Assembly: GCA_013399895.1 (NCBI GenBank)
Contig: VXBA01003716.1
Coordinates: 1,335,754-1,399,753, forward strand
Source: Serilophus lunatus
Lineage: Eukaryota > Chordata > Aves > Passeriformes > Eurylaimidae
Length of the DNA stretch: 64,000 bases
Direction: 5' to 3'
Below the pieces are notes generated by a model that was given only the letters and a program-made list of their open reading frames with translations, was not told where the DNA came from and did not search any database. Each line of letters starts with the position of its first letter. Position 1 is the first letter of the stretch. Shown one piece after another: positions 35,556 through 49,303 of the stretch. The position numbers and the translations under genes are program-made.

Positions 35556-38500
35556 GTCAAATTTTTTTGTCTTGTGTTCAGGAGAGGCCAATCAGACTGT
35601 GAGGGAGGAGAATTATCTGCAGACCAGGGACTTATGATGGGCTTAACTCTTTAGCTGGGCACCGCTTCTTGTTGCTCTGCCAGGCTTTTGGCTGAGTTTG
35701 GCCCTGCTCCCACACAACTGAGGAGCTGAGCTGTGGCTTGCCGAGGTCGGCGTGAAGATCCACTGCGTAGTGCAATGGGCGCGGGACTTGGGCTGGCTAA
35801 GAGTAATGTATGCAAATAGCATCTCGTGTGGGCATGCTGAGTTGAAATGATGATCTGTACAATTAGGGGTTGTGTCATCATTAGAAACTACTCTCTCACT
35901 TCTGCCCTTGAGTTTGACTAGACCACCTCCCCTGCAGAGGAAATTTTCTCACAACTTCCTGGTTCCAGCTGTCTAACTGTGGGGGACACAAACTGACTGT
36001 TACTTTTTTGTCAGTGTTCATAAAGCACTTTTATGTGTCAGGTGAAAGTAAACTCAGGAAACTCATGTGCTAGATTTGCTGGAAAGCGAAAAGTAAGCAG
36101 TGTATGAACAAAGTAATTCTTGGTTGGCTTTCTACTGATATTTTTCCCAGTTCAGGCAAAACTGGCCGAAAATTTTTCCCCTGAAAACTACATAGTGTTC
36201 TGTTTGGTGTCTCCTCTGCCAAATGGCCTGGTGTCCTGCCCATAGCATCAAATTTTGGCCCTTATGTCAAAAGCCTCAGCAGAGCTGGGAACTCGAACAA
36301 GGTCCAAGAAATTCGTCCTGCTACAAAAGGCTGTGTCCCTTGTGTCAGCAAGGGTAGACATGGTAGATTTCTTTCCTTGGCTGTTTCTGATGCCACCTTT
36401 GGATCAACACTTTTGCTGGTTATTGAGGATGGGAAATTTGATAGCTGATGTTAAACATTAGTGTACTGTAGTGATAGGGGATAAAAATGGCCATTGACAG
36501 AACCAAACTTGCAGGGTTTTTCAGTAATTGCTGGGGCTTTCTTTAATCTGCAGCAAGCAAATGTCAGGATTATTTTGTCAGCTGGTGTCAGTGCTCTGAA
36601 ATGATACGGTTCACTGTTTTCCACCCTGAAGAAGAAAAGAGGAAACAAGTAGGATCAGATGAGTTTATAGCTCGACAGTTATTTACCGGATTTCTTGGTA
36701 GAAAGCCCATCCTGAGTTTGCCAGTTAGTTTTGGTGATGGAGGCAGGAATGGAACAGAAGATCTTGACAGTGGTCAAAGTATTCATCCAGGCAGCAGGGC
36801 GTCCAGGTTAAATGGCATTCCCTGAAACTTGAACTCCCATTTAACATCCTCTCCAGATGAGTGAAATGTCAGATGTCTCTGTTTTTGATTGTCCATTTTG
36901 TTTGGAGTGTTTGGTTTTCTAGGACCTGGAACTTGCATCCTCACTGATTGGGGAATGTATATCCTTGAGAACTTTGTTTGGGTCTAGCTGCATCATTCTG
37001 ATCCATCTGTCTGTGCATATTGCCCTGAATGAATTTTTTTGGCTAGTTTTAGACACATCAGTGTAGGCATTTCCTTTCCTTTGTGGCTTAGTGTGCATTT
37101 GCTTGAGGCTGTGCCTGCAAAAAGTTAGAGAGGTTGGTATTTTTTATTGCCTTTTTTTGATAGATCCTTCCAAATGGCTGGTTGCAGACACTCTCCACTC
37201 CACACCCTTTGAACCTCTGCTCTGCTGCAGTGGGTAAAGTCCTAACTGTTAAATTTGATTTGAGATTGCTTTTGTAGTGTCCCAAACCTGATTTTCCTAA
37301 ATGGAAAAATACAGACTGCAAAGAACCAATTGCTTACAGACCCTTTTTCATCTGCTGCCTATTGCAGTGACCTTGCTGCCACTTCCACTACTGTGACCCA
37401 CAGCTGCTCCAGCAACCCCCTTTTCCATAGCACATTAAGAGTTGTGTTTGGAGGGAGGAGGAAAAGCTTCAGCAAGCAACCTAAGAGAGAAGCTCTGCAG
37501 TACAGGCAGCACCAAGTGAAGGTACGAGGGTTCTCTTTTATCAAAAGGCACAAACTGCCCCATTTCTCTGAGACACAGTTGCTTGCTCAGGCTGGCATTG
37601 CTCTGTCCTGACTTTTACTGTTTGGTCTCCATCTCTGCTAGACCTGGTGGTGATGGAAGGGAGAAAGCCATTTCATTCCCACTGCCTTTTTTCTGGAAGC
37701 AGCAGTCATTTTTTGACTACAGCTTCCCCTTTTTACAAAATACAGAGTTTTTTAAGGAGGAAGGAGGTATAGGCAACACTTTTAAGTATCCTGTGGAAGG
37801 TAGATGTTCAGGGGAGAAAAGACCATGTCAGTGTCATTTCCCCATCATTAAGTGGAGAATGCATCTGAACTGTGGGCCCAAAAAAAACCAAGAGAAAATG
37901 ATAGTTAAAACTGCAAAGAGCAGCATATCCTGCAGCTGCCTGGCTTAGAGAAAAACATTTCTGATTCTTTCCACAAGTTTGTTAGCTGAAGCAAGCTGCT
38001 TCCCTCAGCAGGCGCTGGCAGAGCGCAGCCAAAATGACCAGACAGTGGCTTCCTTCTCTGCCTTTTGCAAAGGAGAAGAGCTCCAGGTGCTGCGTGGCAT
38101 CGGCTGTGCCTCATGTGACAAATGGCCCAGTGGTCTTGCACTAAATCACCAGAATCAGGATGATGTGACACCAAGATGGTGTGGCATGCTGGGCTGCACT
38201 GAAGTAGGAGGGGTTTGGTTGGGAGTTTCCCTGTCAAAATTGCACCACAGTCCATACATTAAAAAATGTCAGGCTGTCAGGAGTCTGCTGGTCAAAAAGT
38301 AGCTGATGTCTGAGATGTCTGATGGCTGAAGCCTCAACCAATTTGCCAGGCTTGTAGTGACACGCCATGGAGTGAACTTTATGATCGTGTCCTCCTGCCT
38401 CAGTATCAGATATGGAGATACAGATTTTTGGGCTGAAATAAGGAAACTTTAAAATTGTTTTGGGTGGCCCTGTGCAATTACCCCTTGCAGGAGAGCCCCA

Positions 38501-41500
38501 GGAGCTGCTCCCAATGCTGTGCGGTCGGGTGTGATGGTGAAACCCCACCCACACATGAGAAAATACACCTTCAAGCTGTCTGTGTGCAGGCAAGAAAAGA
38601 GGCCATCAGCCATCTCACTCTATCTCCTAATGAAGAAGCTTATGGCATCCCCAACTGGCCTGGGGCCACAAAATGCTTGGCAGAGCTGATGTGAAGATAA
38701 GCCACGTAGTACTGGTGGTGGGTGTATGAGCCATAGAAAACCTCTCTCAGGCAGAGAGCTGAACTTCCAAGAGGGGAGTACCCACCTGATAAGATCTGCA
38801 CTGTTACTGGAAAGCTACCTCCTCCAAAGGCATCAGGGCAGAGGATGGCAGCAACACCGCTTCCCTGACTGACTCTGCCATGAGTTTCATTCCTTGAAAC
38901 AAAAAGGAGCAGCCAAGAATAGATAGGAAGACAATTCAAGGAAGAGATGGGCAGAAACAGAAACCAAGACTAAGTCACTAATCGTGTTTGTTCCCATTGT
39001 TAGGCAGGCAAGGAAATGTTCTGGAGGGTAGGGACTACACCTGATGAAGACCACAAGCTCTTCCCCTCGTCAACATGGGAGTGATCCCACATTGTACTTG
39101 GGCAGCAGGAATGTGGTGCCATCATGGGACAGCAGAGGGGCGCTCGCAAGATGCAGAGCCAACGCCTGTGAGGCGTTGCTGCTGGTGCTTTCTCTGGCCC
39201 ACCAGGAGCTTCCATGCTTCTTCCCTACAGCAGCTGCTTTGCTGCCCAGTGAAGGGATGAGCCTCTTGCCAGTGTATGAGGAGGTTTTGGATGGTCCCAA
39301 TGGGCACTGGCAGCCCAGGTTGCTCACCCCAGCCTGAGTGAAAGCCATCACAGCCTGGAGATCCCCAGGCCATGGCTGGAGACAAGGAGGAGGAGGTGAC
39401 ACTGCTGAGGGTATTTTCTTAACACAGATTCCCCTGGAGGCTGGAAGGGGGGAGAAGGATGGGTATGAAGAGGCATCCTTTGTCTCCCTGCTTTGCTCAC
39501 CCTGTTCTCTCCACAAAACCTGTGGAAAAAGTGGGCTCTTCTTGCCTGCTTTTGCTTTTCCTTTTCCTCACAAGCTCGCTCTGCCAGTGTCGCTGCTGGC
39601 TTTAATCTGCAATGAGGAAACATGCAGTTCCCCCACTGCACACTCCATACATTGCTCCGTTTTCTTCCCCAGTGCATTAGGCTTTGCAGTAAGCCTGTTA
39701 TTGCTCACCACAGGGTACCCTGGCACACAGACAGCTTCCATGCAGCCCTTGCCCCACCACCACCCTCTCCCCTTTCCCAGCTGCTCACTCTGGTCCACAC
39801 TCTGCTCTCCTCTTTCACTTCCCCTCTCTGATACAGTTCCCATGGAGATCCTGAGGTACCAATAGTGCCCTTCCTCCATAGCCTGAGGGAGGAGGTCAGT
39901 GGAATGATTTTGGACTAACCTGGGCTGATGTTGTATCCAATCCCGGAGGTCAAGCTACAAGTTGCTGGAAGTTCTGTTTTGTCTCTCTGCTACTTGACTC
40001 CTTCACAACAACAGGACACTGGCTTGTTCTTTCCCTTTTTTAGCTGCTTTCCAGCCTCTCCCCATCAGACGTGGAAGAGGCAGCTTGCTAGGTCTTCGCA
40101 TTCTGCCATACCCAGCAATAGTCTTGGCTGCAAAAGTTTAAAAAAAACATTTAAGTTGTGATTTAAAAATCTTTTGGAAATTAACACCAGCTGATTCTGG
40201 AGATGCCAGATCTGAGTGTGGGGATACACCACTGCCTGCTGCCTTGCTAAATTTACCTGTTCCACTGCAGCAGCCTGGATTTTGCCTTTTGCTGCCTTTT
40301 CTTTCCATATGATTGTGAATATCGCTCAGTCACCTGACTTTTTGGTCCTTGCATGAAAAGAGAGTCCTGGCCTCACTGCTCCAACACATAAACCAGAAGG
40401 AGGGCACAGCAGTTTCCTCTGGAAGGACAGCAGAGGTACCAGCATGTTAGGTATCAAAATTCAAGATGGGACGGCAAAGCAGTATGATCCTGAGGCATCA
40501 GGATTTTCCATCCAAGGGGAATCAGGTAGGTGTTTTGAGCTAGTCTACTGATACAGGCAAATGATCCTGGATGCCAGCACATTGGCAGTGCCTTTGAGAA
40601 TGTGTCCTCTTCTTCTGGTTGTGCTGTTTTTCCTCTCATCTCTTCTTTATCTTCCTGAGCTGGATCTCAAGTGGATGCTTATGAGCTGGGGAAGGGGATT
40701 AAAGGAGGTTTTCTTCTCTTGAGATGCAGCCTGTTTAGTATCCTTTTCATTCCCTTTCCTCTACCATGTCCTAAAAGACATCATTTTCAGTGCAGATCAA
40801 GAAGGGCATTCATCTCCCGTCTGCTCCACTGAGAGAAGCGGTGTACTGTTGGAGCAGTTCATCACAGTTGTATTGGATGCATTTAAAGGACTCATTTTGA
40901 TATTTTAGACATGAAACATTATGATATTTTAACAAAAACCATGGACTTGGATGTTTTGCGTACTCCCTCCTTCCACCTCTTGCCAAATGTCAGTATTGTG
41001 GATTTTTTGAAGGGGATGTGTTTGCCAAAATTCATCCCAGAGCTGCAGCCTTTTCTGTAAAACAGGAGTTCAATTTTGCAGTTTCAGTGTGTAAGTCATT
41101 ATGCTTGTCACAAAACCCTTTCACTCATATTTGGTTTTGGAAGTGAGAGATGGCTGAAGGTGCCAAGACTCTCACTGCTCCATGCACAGTGAGTGGCCAT
41201 CCATCTCCCTGCTTAGCTAAGTAGAGACCAAAGATTTAAATACTCATAAATCACTGATCTGCATAATGATCAGAGATGAAAGTCTGTGAAGACAGACAAT
41301 AGCTCTGTGAGGATCATCCCTGAGCCTCTGGTTTCCCCAGAAACCTTCCAACAAGATAAACTACCCCCAAAAGGAACTTGTGTGAGAAGCAACACAAAGT
41401 TGTCCTCCCCAACAGATGTTTTAGGTGTCTCTTGGTGCCACTGTGTACCTTTTCAGTGGGGTAATAATATGGCAAAAATGTGCTGCTCCCAGGTAAGAGG

Positions 41501-44500
41501 CAGAATGAGATATGCCACTCTTTTTCAGTCATTTTAGAACAGATTTCGTTTTATCCATGTGGGAACTTCTTGAGAGGGTTGAAGTAAATATCAACCCAAA
41601 TGAGTCCATAGGACACAACTTCCAGGAGGATAAAATTCAGAAATGTTGGGTTTGCTTCAAGAGATTTTTGCCTCTTTACCAGACCTTGTTCTTATGCTTC
41701 CTGGTGTCATCCATAAGCATCTGCCTCTTTTCAGACAGTCACCAGCTCTTTATAAGCCCAAACAACAGCCTCCTTTTTTTCATTCAGGTGCTAACCACCT
41801 TTAAGACCTGAGACTGGCACCCAGGGATGCTCCTTCTGCTGATGGAGAAACAGAGCCCATCCTTATTGTTTTTATTGGTTTTGCAACCACTGTGTTTATG
41901 CAACGTTTCTGTCCTGGGTTGTGACCACCTCCACCACCTCACCAATATGACTCATCCTGCTTAACAGCTGGAGATCTCTGAGGGACAGGATGGTATCCAT
42001 GGGAAAGGGACATATCAAATCCTCAAAATCACAAGCAGCTGCAGCATTTGTGCCAAAAATCACTGTTAGAGCACCAGGCATTGCTTGGTTTTTGGCTGTT
42101 TCTTCACTTGATGCTGTAGGTTGTATTGGTAGAATGGAGCTATGGATGAAGACAGTGGCCCTGGAGTTGAGGCTGCTGTTGATCAATCATATACTGAAGC
42201 ACCAAAATCAGCTCCTGGAAGATGAGGGAGCTTCAGATACTTTCTCCTTTCCCACTTGTCTCTTCTGGGGTTAGTAAATGGTTTTTGACTTTTTCCCTTG
42301 GGCTTGTTGTCAAGCTCTTTGAGTTGTCTGTAAATGTAGCATCTTCATTATTGTTCAATAATCTCTGGTTATCTCTGAACAGCAGGCCACAAAGATGTTG
42401 GGCTTCCAACAGGAGGCACCTGGGGATGGTCACATCTATTGGGCCAGCACACAGTCATCAGAGCTGTGCACAGAGAGTGGATGTTCCTGAAGTGAGGATG
42501 ATGAGCTCAACCCAGCTCCTTTCTGCAGCCCATTAGCGTGTATCAAAGCCCTGAACTGTCAGCAGTACCTAGATGTAAATACCATAATTATCCTAACTAA
42601 AATTAACAGTTTATCAAACTTCCTGTGTTGAATCTTTTTATTACAGGCTTTTTTTTTTCATCACAGATTTGATTTGCCATGGAGTTTATGTGACTCGGGA
42701 TTGTAAATCTCTGGCTTTCAAACACTACCTGACATCATGAGCTGTTGTAGCAGCTAATTGGCAGCTGCTCAGAGGCTTATTTTGCTGAGGAGAAGGCTTT
42801 TTTCCTGTCTGCTCTGATATGTGCTGGTCCCTTTCAAAAAAGGTTTTCTCATGCAATGAGTGGTGCTGGATCCATACGAAGGTCTTATGGAATCCAGATG
42901 TAGATGCAACCCTACGCAGCTAAAGCAATGAGCCCGTGTCAAGGAGGACAGGGGGTGGTGGGTGTGGGAAGAGGAAAAAGGGCTTGTGCCTTCCTTATTC
43001 CCACCAAAGCAGAAGGCTGCAGTGCCACACAGTGAACTCAGGGATGATCTTGTCAGCCCACCATCCCCACCAGCAACTGCCATCATGGATGCCTCCACGT
43101 TAGGCGAGGCTGCCGACAGCAGCTGCCAAGGTAGGAGCTTCAGAAAGGCGCCTGCACAAAGCTGTGCTAGCATCACAAGTTATTTATAACACAGTCAAAG
43201 CTTTCTAATGATTGTATCAGGCGGCAGAGTTCAAGCTGTATGAAATAACCTTTTTTCCCCCCTTTCAGAACAGCCACTGAGCAAAATTAATCCAGTAACA
43301 GCAAAGCACTTGATAAAGCCCTGTGCTGTGTTTTCCACTGTCCACCTCCCTGCAGCTGAAGCTAGAGCATAGTCTGTGCAGGCATTTCACCATGAGTTAC
43401 AAGTGGCAAAAAAAACCCTGAGAGTGTACTTCTAACACACAGAAAAATGAGCCTTTTCTCACACACACCTTTGCATTAGGAGACAAAGGACGTTATTGCT
43501 TTTGTCCCAGCGGAGCCTGGCTTGACAGGTTCATCTCAGATGTTTTTCCTGCCTGTTCAGTGCCTTTCTACCAGGTCCACGCCTCCTGAAGGTGATTCAG
43601 AAAATGAAACATGACAAATAAAACTCATTTTAATAGCTTGCCTTGGCCAAAGCCAACTAGGAATATAGCTGTGTTATTATCATGAGCTGGAATGCAGAGC
43701 TATTTACTTCATTAGCAGGAACAACAACAAAATAGCAGCCCATGGTGTTGGCAAGGGTATAACCATAACTAAAATATTGCTTACAAAATAGAAGAATACC
43801 TGGAATAAACTCTTTATTATGGATCTAAAATATTTTTTCTTGGACAAAATAGGCTCAGAAAGCTCCAACAACTTGTGAGAGGCTCCATGAAACGCGGGAT
43901 TTTATCCAACACCTGACTGTTCCAAACCCTTTACACCCTGAGGAGATGCCTCCAGACGAAAGCCAGGGGGTTGAAGACTGGCACTTCACTGATGACTGAA
44001 TGCTTAAAGGCTGGAGACTGAAGAAGGACAGAGCTAAAGCAATTAACCAAAATGATATTACATTTTGGACTGAATACAGTTCAAGAACCAGAGCAAACAC
44101 TGAATGTGTGTTTCCATTCCCACCCACTGAAAGAGGAGAGCTGCAGGTAGAGTAAAGTAAGAGTAGGCTGAATTCCTGATCATGAGACTAATATAACCAG
44201 GTTGGGGTTTGATTTGATTTTATTTTTTTTTTTTTAATTAAAAGAATCTCCATATAATTTTGACAAGCCTTTTCATTGATTATGGATAACTTCTTTCAAG
44301 GAGGAGATTTCATTCCCCAGCTGAACCTGGAGCAGTTTCCCCCAGTAATGTGGACATGGAGGGGTTGCATTCTCTTAAGAGAACACCATCTGAAATACAA
44401 AACATGAGGATAAAACATAGAAAGATCTACACTAAAATCTGCTTATCTTTGAAAGAGGAACAGACTGTTTATCTGGTTGTAACAGCATAATGTCCTTTAG

Positions 44501-44650
44501 TTTTGTTCCAAAATTTCAGTCTATCTTGGACTATCTTTTGCATTTTAAGTAGATCGAGCTGTCCCTAAATGCCCCATGAACATACCTGAAAGAAACATGT
44601 GCTGTACCTCAAGCATGTAAAACGCTGTCTTCCACTGGAGAAATCTTTTA

Positions 44651-44682
44651 AAACAGCCCTTCAAACAGCCCTTCAAACAGCT
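44651..44682 (+). repeat. 12-bp tandem repeat, about 2.7 copies
   Basis: The unit is CAGCCCTTCAAA, repeated with starts at 44654 and 44666 and a partial third copy. Confidence 0.9.
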
Positions 44683-44739
44683 TTCTTCAAAAGCGAAGAA
44701 AGGGTTCCTTTTGTGGGATTTCAATTTTCTCTCTGTTCT

Positions 44740-44980
44740 GGACATACGGTCCATTGCTCTGCTCTGCACCTCTCCATTTCCCCGGCCACGCCTCCGCCCT
44801 CTTCCCATACTCTCGCAAGAACCTTCTCTGGTGAGCCTGAAGGTGGCTGTGGGCGGCGAGCACCAAAGATCTCCAACGGCTCCAGGGACCGGCGTGAAGA
44901 GCATCCCAACAGGCACCGTGTTGTGCCAGGCTGTGCCACTGACCCTCGGACACAGCGCGCCCGGGAAAATGGCTTGTTTT
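44740..44980. promoter_or_regulatory. GC/CpG-rich patch in the RBX1 downstream region
   Basis: This patch is locally rich in CpG compared with its surroundings (CCCCGGCCACGCCTCCGCCC at about 44779 and GGGCGGCGAG at about 44852). It could be an unannotated promoter, an enhancer or simply a GC-rich repeat remnant. Confidence 0.3.
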
Positions 44981-47900
44981 CGAGGGCGTCCTACCAACAA
45001 TCCAAACTGCTGTGAGCGAGACACGTGCCTACATGTGCTTCCTCCAAGCCGTGTACGTTCATGCCAACTTTAGGAGGAGACATAAAAGCTGTCAGAGCCA
45101 CTCTGGCTTCCTTCTTTCCTTGAATTTTCACCACCATTTTCCCACCCACTGGTGCTCTGGGTTCAGCTGCAGCATAAGCCACACGGAGACTCGAAGAAGG
45201 CAAAGTAGTATATGTCTCCTGGAAAGGATGAGCTTTGAGGTATTTAGTCCGTGGGCATGTTTGCATGCAGAAGGGTGTTCAAAGGGACAGCAGGAAGAGA
45301 AATACAGACGAGTCCCGGCTCTGTCTCTGTGAAAAGGCTGTGTGCAGCAGGGAGAGCTGTACAGCTCTGCCACACCCGCACTCTCTCCGTCTGACTCTGC
45401 GGCTTTTCCAGGACGTCAGGCTCACCCTGTACCTCGGCTTTCTTGTCGGCAGGCCTGAGAAAGCAACACAAACATCTGTAGCACCGGGTTAGAAGTGATT
45501 ACTCAGAGTCTACAGCTCTCCGGATCAGAAAAGTGCAGCGCAGGCGCTTTTATTATTTAGGTGCTAAACATGTACGGTAATTAGTCAGTGCTCATATGTT
45601 TGGGTGGCTAAGTTGGATTTGAAAGAAAACAAACCACCACGAATCAGTCACCAGTAAAGATGTCTCGCGAAGATGAGCTAAGGTAGGGAAGTTTCTGTAG
45701 TGAGTCACAAGTACAAGGCAAGATCAGAAGTAATTTGTCAGTGGCTTCCTGTCCTTGGCTGCTCAAGCCATTTCCCATCCCTCCGGGTGGCCTCCGGGCA
45801 GCCGCCCACTGCTGGTGATAGCATCCAACATCCCTGCGCGCTGCTCCGGACCTCACCTGTTTTCTGCAACTCGCAGTGCATACGTCCCTCTGCACACTTC
45901 TCTGTGTGTATTTTTTTTCCTCCTCAGAATGTACTCTTTGGGGTATCTTTCATGAATTATCCAGAATGCAAGAGAGATTTATGTTGGGGCTGGAATGTAA
46001 GCTCTTCCTTTAACGAGCTGTACTGTTTTGATACAAGGAAAACCAAAAATCAATTTGCTTCCCCTCCTGCGCACACACACTGTTAGAAACACAGACTAAA
46101 TTAATTGCAGGAACGTCAGGCACCAGAGGGTAGAGAACGAAAATCCAAAGCCTTGTAGTACAACTCTAACAGCATTTCTTGTTCTCTGGGGTTTTCACTC
46201 GCAGTGACTCTGAATCAAGGTTTTAGTCACACAGAATTTAATGCCAATCTTTATTCTGCTCATTCCATGCCAGGGATGTGTGCTTGACCTCTGCAGAAAT
46301 ACACTCCAAGGCCTCGATGTGTCAGTGCTTCTTGAGTTTCAGGTATGAGCAGGCCCCCAAAATGATTTTTCTCTTTGGTCCACTATGAAACAATGAGCTT
46401 CTCCTTCCTTCTCTCTGGCACTGGTTTAACAGATAGGCACTATCCATCTGTGCCAAGGTCCCAGCTCTTGGGCAAGGTGATGAAATTGAAATCTTAGCTC
46501 CAGGATCTCAGATTATTTCTTTTAATAAATTGAACTTCCAGTCTTTCATCATACTGAGAGGAAATTTGAAAACATCACCTACAAGATGTTGGCTGAAGTC
46601 CGTGGAGACGTTGGAGCTGTAGATCAAACAAGAACTGTGCTGCATTGTACATCTCAACAGGGAATTAATTATTAGGGTTTTTTCTACAAGAGCTCCTCCC
46701 TGGTTTGTGGCTGGAGTAAATCTGACTGCTGGGGTTGGAGTTTTGTCAGAGGTCTCTCTTACTGCCAGAGCTGCAGGAGCCTCACAGCCCAATGTGGGGT
46801 TTGACATTGTACCAAGAATGGGGGACTCCCCACCACTGAATTGCCAATGGGGATATTTTGGACCACCTTTAGAGATGATTTGGAGGCTGCAGCAAATTGC
46901 AGAGTGTATCAGGCTGTCAGCACAGGGCAGCAAGCCCTGCAAATATGCTCTACTGTGTGAGGGAGAATCATGCTGCAGTCTCTTGTGGGGGCTGGTTACA
47001 GTATGGGAAGACCTGACCCTCCCATCGGGAGTGCTACAATCACCACAACCTTACCTGTTTGTTTCTGGGGGTGAATTGTTCAGGTTCAGTGACTGAAGTG
47101 GTGGTACAGGAAGCAAAGTGTTCCAGTAAAGCTCTCCAAGTGCCCATGAGCAAAGTGCCTCACATGGAAAATTAATCCACCAACATTTTATGCAACCAAA
47201 TATCTTAAAACACATGACGCTGAATGTTCTCAGTGGACCTTCTCTACAGGATTATCTTTCTCTCAGATCAGATCGGAGCCTGGATGTTTCGGTCCTGTGG
47301 CCTGTGGAGGTTGGCTCAGGGCAGTTATTTTCTCAGCCCAGAGTGAGGAGCCTTGTCAGATAAAACACAGCAAGCATTCAAGCATTTAGCAATATTCTGA
47401 TCACTTGTTTTGCCATCCGTGTGTGTGCCTTCTTGCACAGAAAGATTTCTCAGCCATCACTCAGGCACTTGCAATGTCCATAGCATGCCAGTAGATTGTT
47501 CTGGCTTTTCTATAATAAAGGAACTCACTTTGAATCCTGCTGCTTTATAGTGTTCACTTCCTCTTACTAACTTCTTTTTTGTTTGTTTGTATGAGCAAGT
47601 GAAAGTAACTTGCTTGTTCTTGCAAGAACTGTTTTATGCACTCCTTCCCCAGGACTGATACATCACTGCTGGGACCAGGAGGTGACTAAGGGCTTTGCTG
47701 CAGCACAAACACCAAGCAGAGCCCTGTGGAAAAGTGTAATGTCATATAGCGGGAAATGCTAAATATGACAAAATAGTTTCAAGGCTCGGCATTTCAGCAG
47801 CAAATTATCCTGGTCCAGGATGAATCACCCTGGAGGCGCTGCAACCTCAGCCAGGTGCTGCCACCAGAGCCCTGCCACCACCTTTCCCATGGCCTTTTCC

Positions 47901-48575
47901 ATCTCCTGGCAGTGCTTTATCCAGCAGCAGCAGCATGGGTATTGCAGAGACACAAGCACTGCTCTTCCTGCAGCTCCAGCATGATGGCTAGAGCTTGTCT
48001 GGCATGGTGGGACATCATCATGAACTTATGAGATGGCACCAGCAAAGCAGGAGCGAGAATCTCTAGCTGGGAAGTTTTAGAATGTGGGGGACCTCTCAAC
48101 CAGCTCTAAGTTGCCCCGAGCCCGTGCAATTTCCTGACAGCAATACCTGCCACTGTTAGACACTGCCATTCTTTAGAGAGGCAGAGAGATTCCACAACCC
48201 TAAAGGCAATAAACTCCCAGCTGAAGCAAAAAGGGCTGTGAGGTCAGCTTCATGCAGAAAAGCATTGAAATCAGCTTCATGGGGTAGGGGGTGAGTTTGA
48301 GAGGTGGCTGAAAATCCCAGCAAGTTCTGCAATCTGTTCATATGCTGCTTACATTGCTGGCTGCTGGCCAGTGCTTGGGTTTAAGTCCATGGGTTGTTTT
48401 GGAGGAACTGAGCCTAGATACTTGCTCTAGGACTGGACCACAGCATCCCAACTCATCCTTCCTTTGTCCTGATTGTGTAAATGACCTCAAAACAACACAC
48501 ATCTCAGGGCAGAAAGGGGCTGGACATGTTCCATCATCAGGGGCTCCCACTGTCAATATTCTGAAAATTATTTCC

Positions 48576-48602
48576 CTGCTTGGCACATGCATTGCCAAGC
48601 AG
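48576..48602. repeat. Perfect 10-bp inverted repeat with 7-nt spacer
   Basis: CTGCTTGGCA (48576-48585) and TGCCAAGCAG (48593-48602) are exact reverse complements. The TTGGC/GCCAA halves resemble NFI half-sites, but their spacing is 9 rather than the usual 5. Confidence 0.85.
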
Positions 48603-49254
48603 TGTAGATGGGAAATGTGTCCTCCTCTGCCCTGCACAGAACCTCCTCGACATGCAGGGCTGTTCCATGCCCCATCGTGCCATGAAAGCTGGGATTAATA
48701 TCAGCTGCAGAGCCTGTCCCACCCAGAGCCATCATCATTCACTGTTGGATATCCTGCTCACACCACTGTGGGACCTACTTGTAACTCCAGAAAACAGACA
48801 TCTGAGGGGCTACTGCAGGTTAGGATTGTGTCTAAGCCCAGTTAAATGGTGGTTTGGGATGAGCTGCAAACAGTTTGAAACTGAGTCCTTCAGTAAAGAT
48901 GGGTGTGTAGAAGATGATTTGATTTATAGTTGGAGACAGGCTATTTAAAAGAATTAAAAAAACCCTTATGAAGTCATAATTCATTGGTTTGTCCTGAATT
49001 CAACTGCTGTTCTTTCAAGTCCTTAAGAGGAAAATATAGTAAAATAGGGATTTTTCTTTATAGCAAAAGATAAGATCAATGCTGAGCCAATGTGCTGAGC
49101 TCTGCCATGAGATCCTAAGTAGGGAGGTAATTCCAGTATGAGACCCTGGACTGCAATGAGATAAATCAACACTTTTCATATTTACAACCCTTCAGATATC
49201 CCAAATCTCTGGAAGCAAAAAAAACCTGCATACACTTATAACTTTTGCTATAAG

Positions 49255-49298
<44 letters not shown>
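49255..49298 (+). repeat. (TA)5(TG)17 compound dinucleotide microsatellite
   Basis: Five TA units (49255-49264) are followed by seventeen uninterrupted TG units (49265-49298). Confidence 0.97.

Positions 49299-49303
<5 letters not shown>

Noticed and set aside
36255..36461. Short open frame reading MALMSKASAELGTRTRSKKF
   Set aside because: No splice or family evidence and no conserved motif; too short to support.
39116..39140. CTCF-like AGCAGAGGGGCGCTCGC
   Set aside because: It carries one extra G relative to the CTCF core, so alignment leaves several mismatches; unlike the pair at 1.69 and 19.77 kb it has no second copy.
39338..39865. 175-codon open frame on the plus strand and overlapping minus-strand frames
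   Set aside because: Several overlapping frames in GC-richer DNA without family resemblance; none stands out as real.
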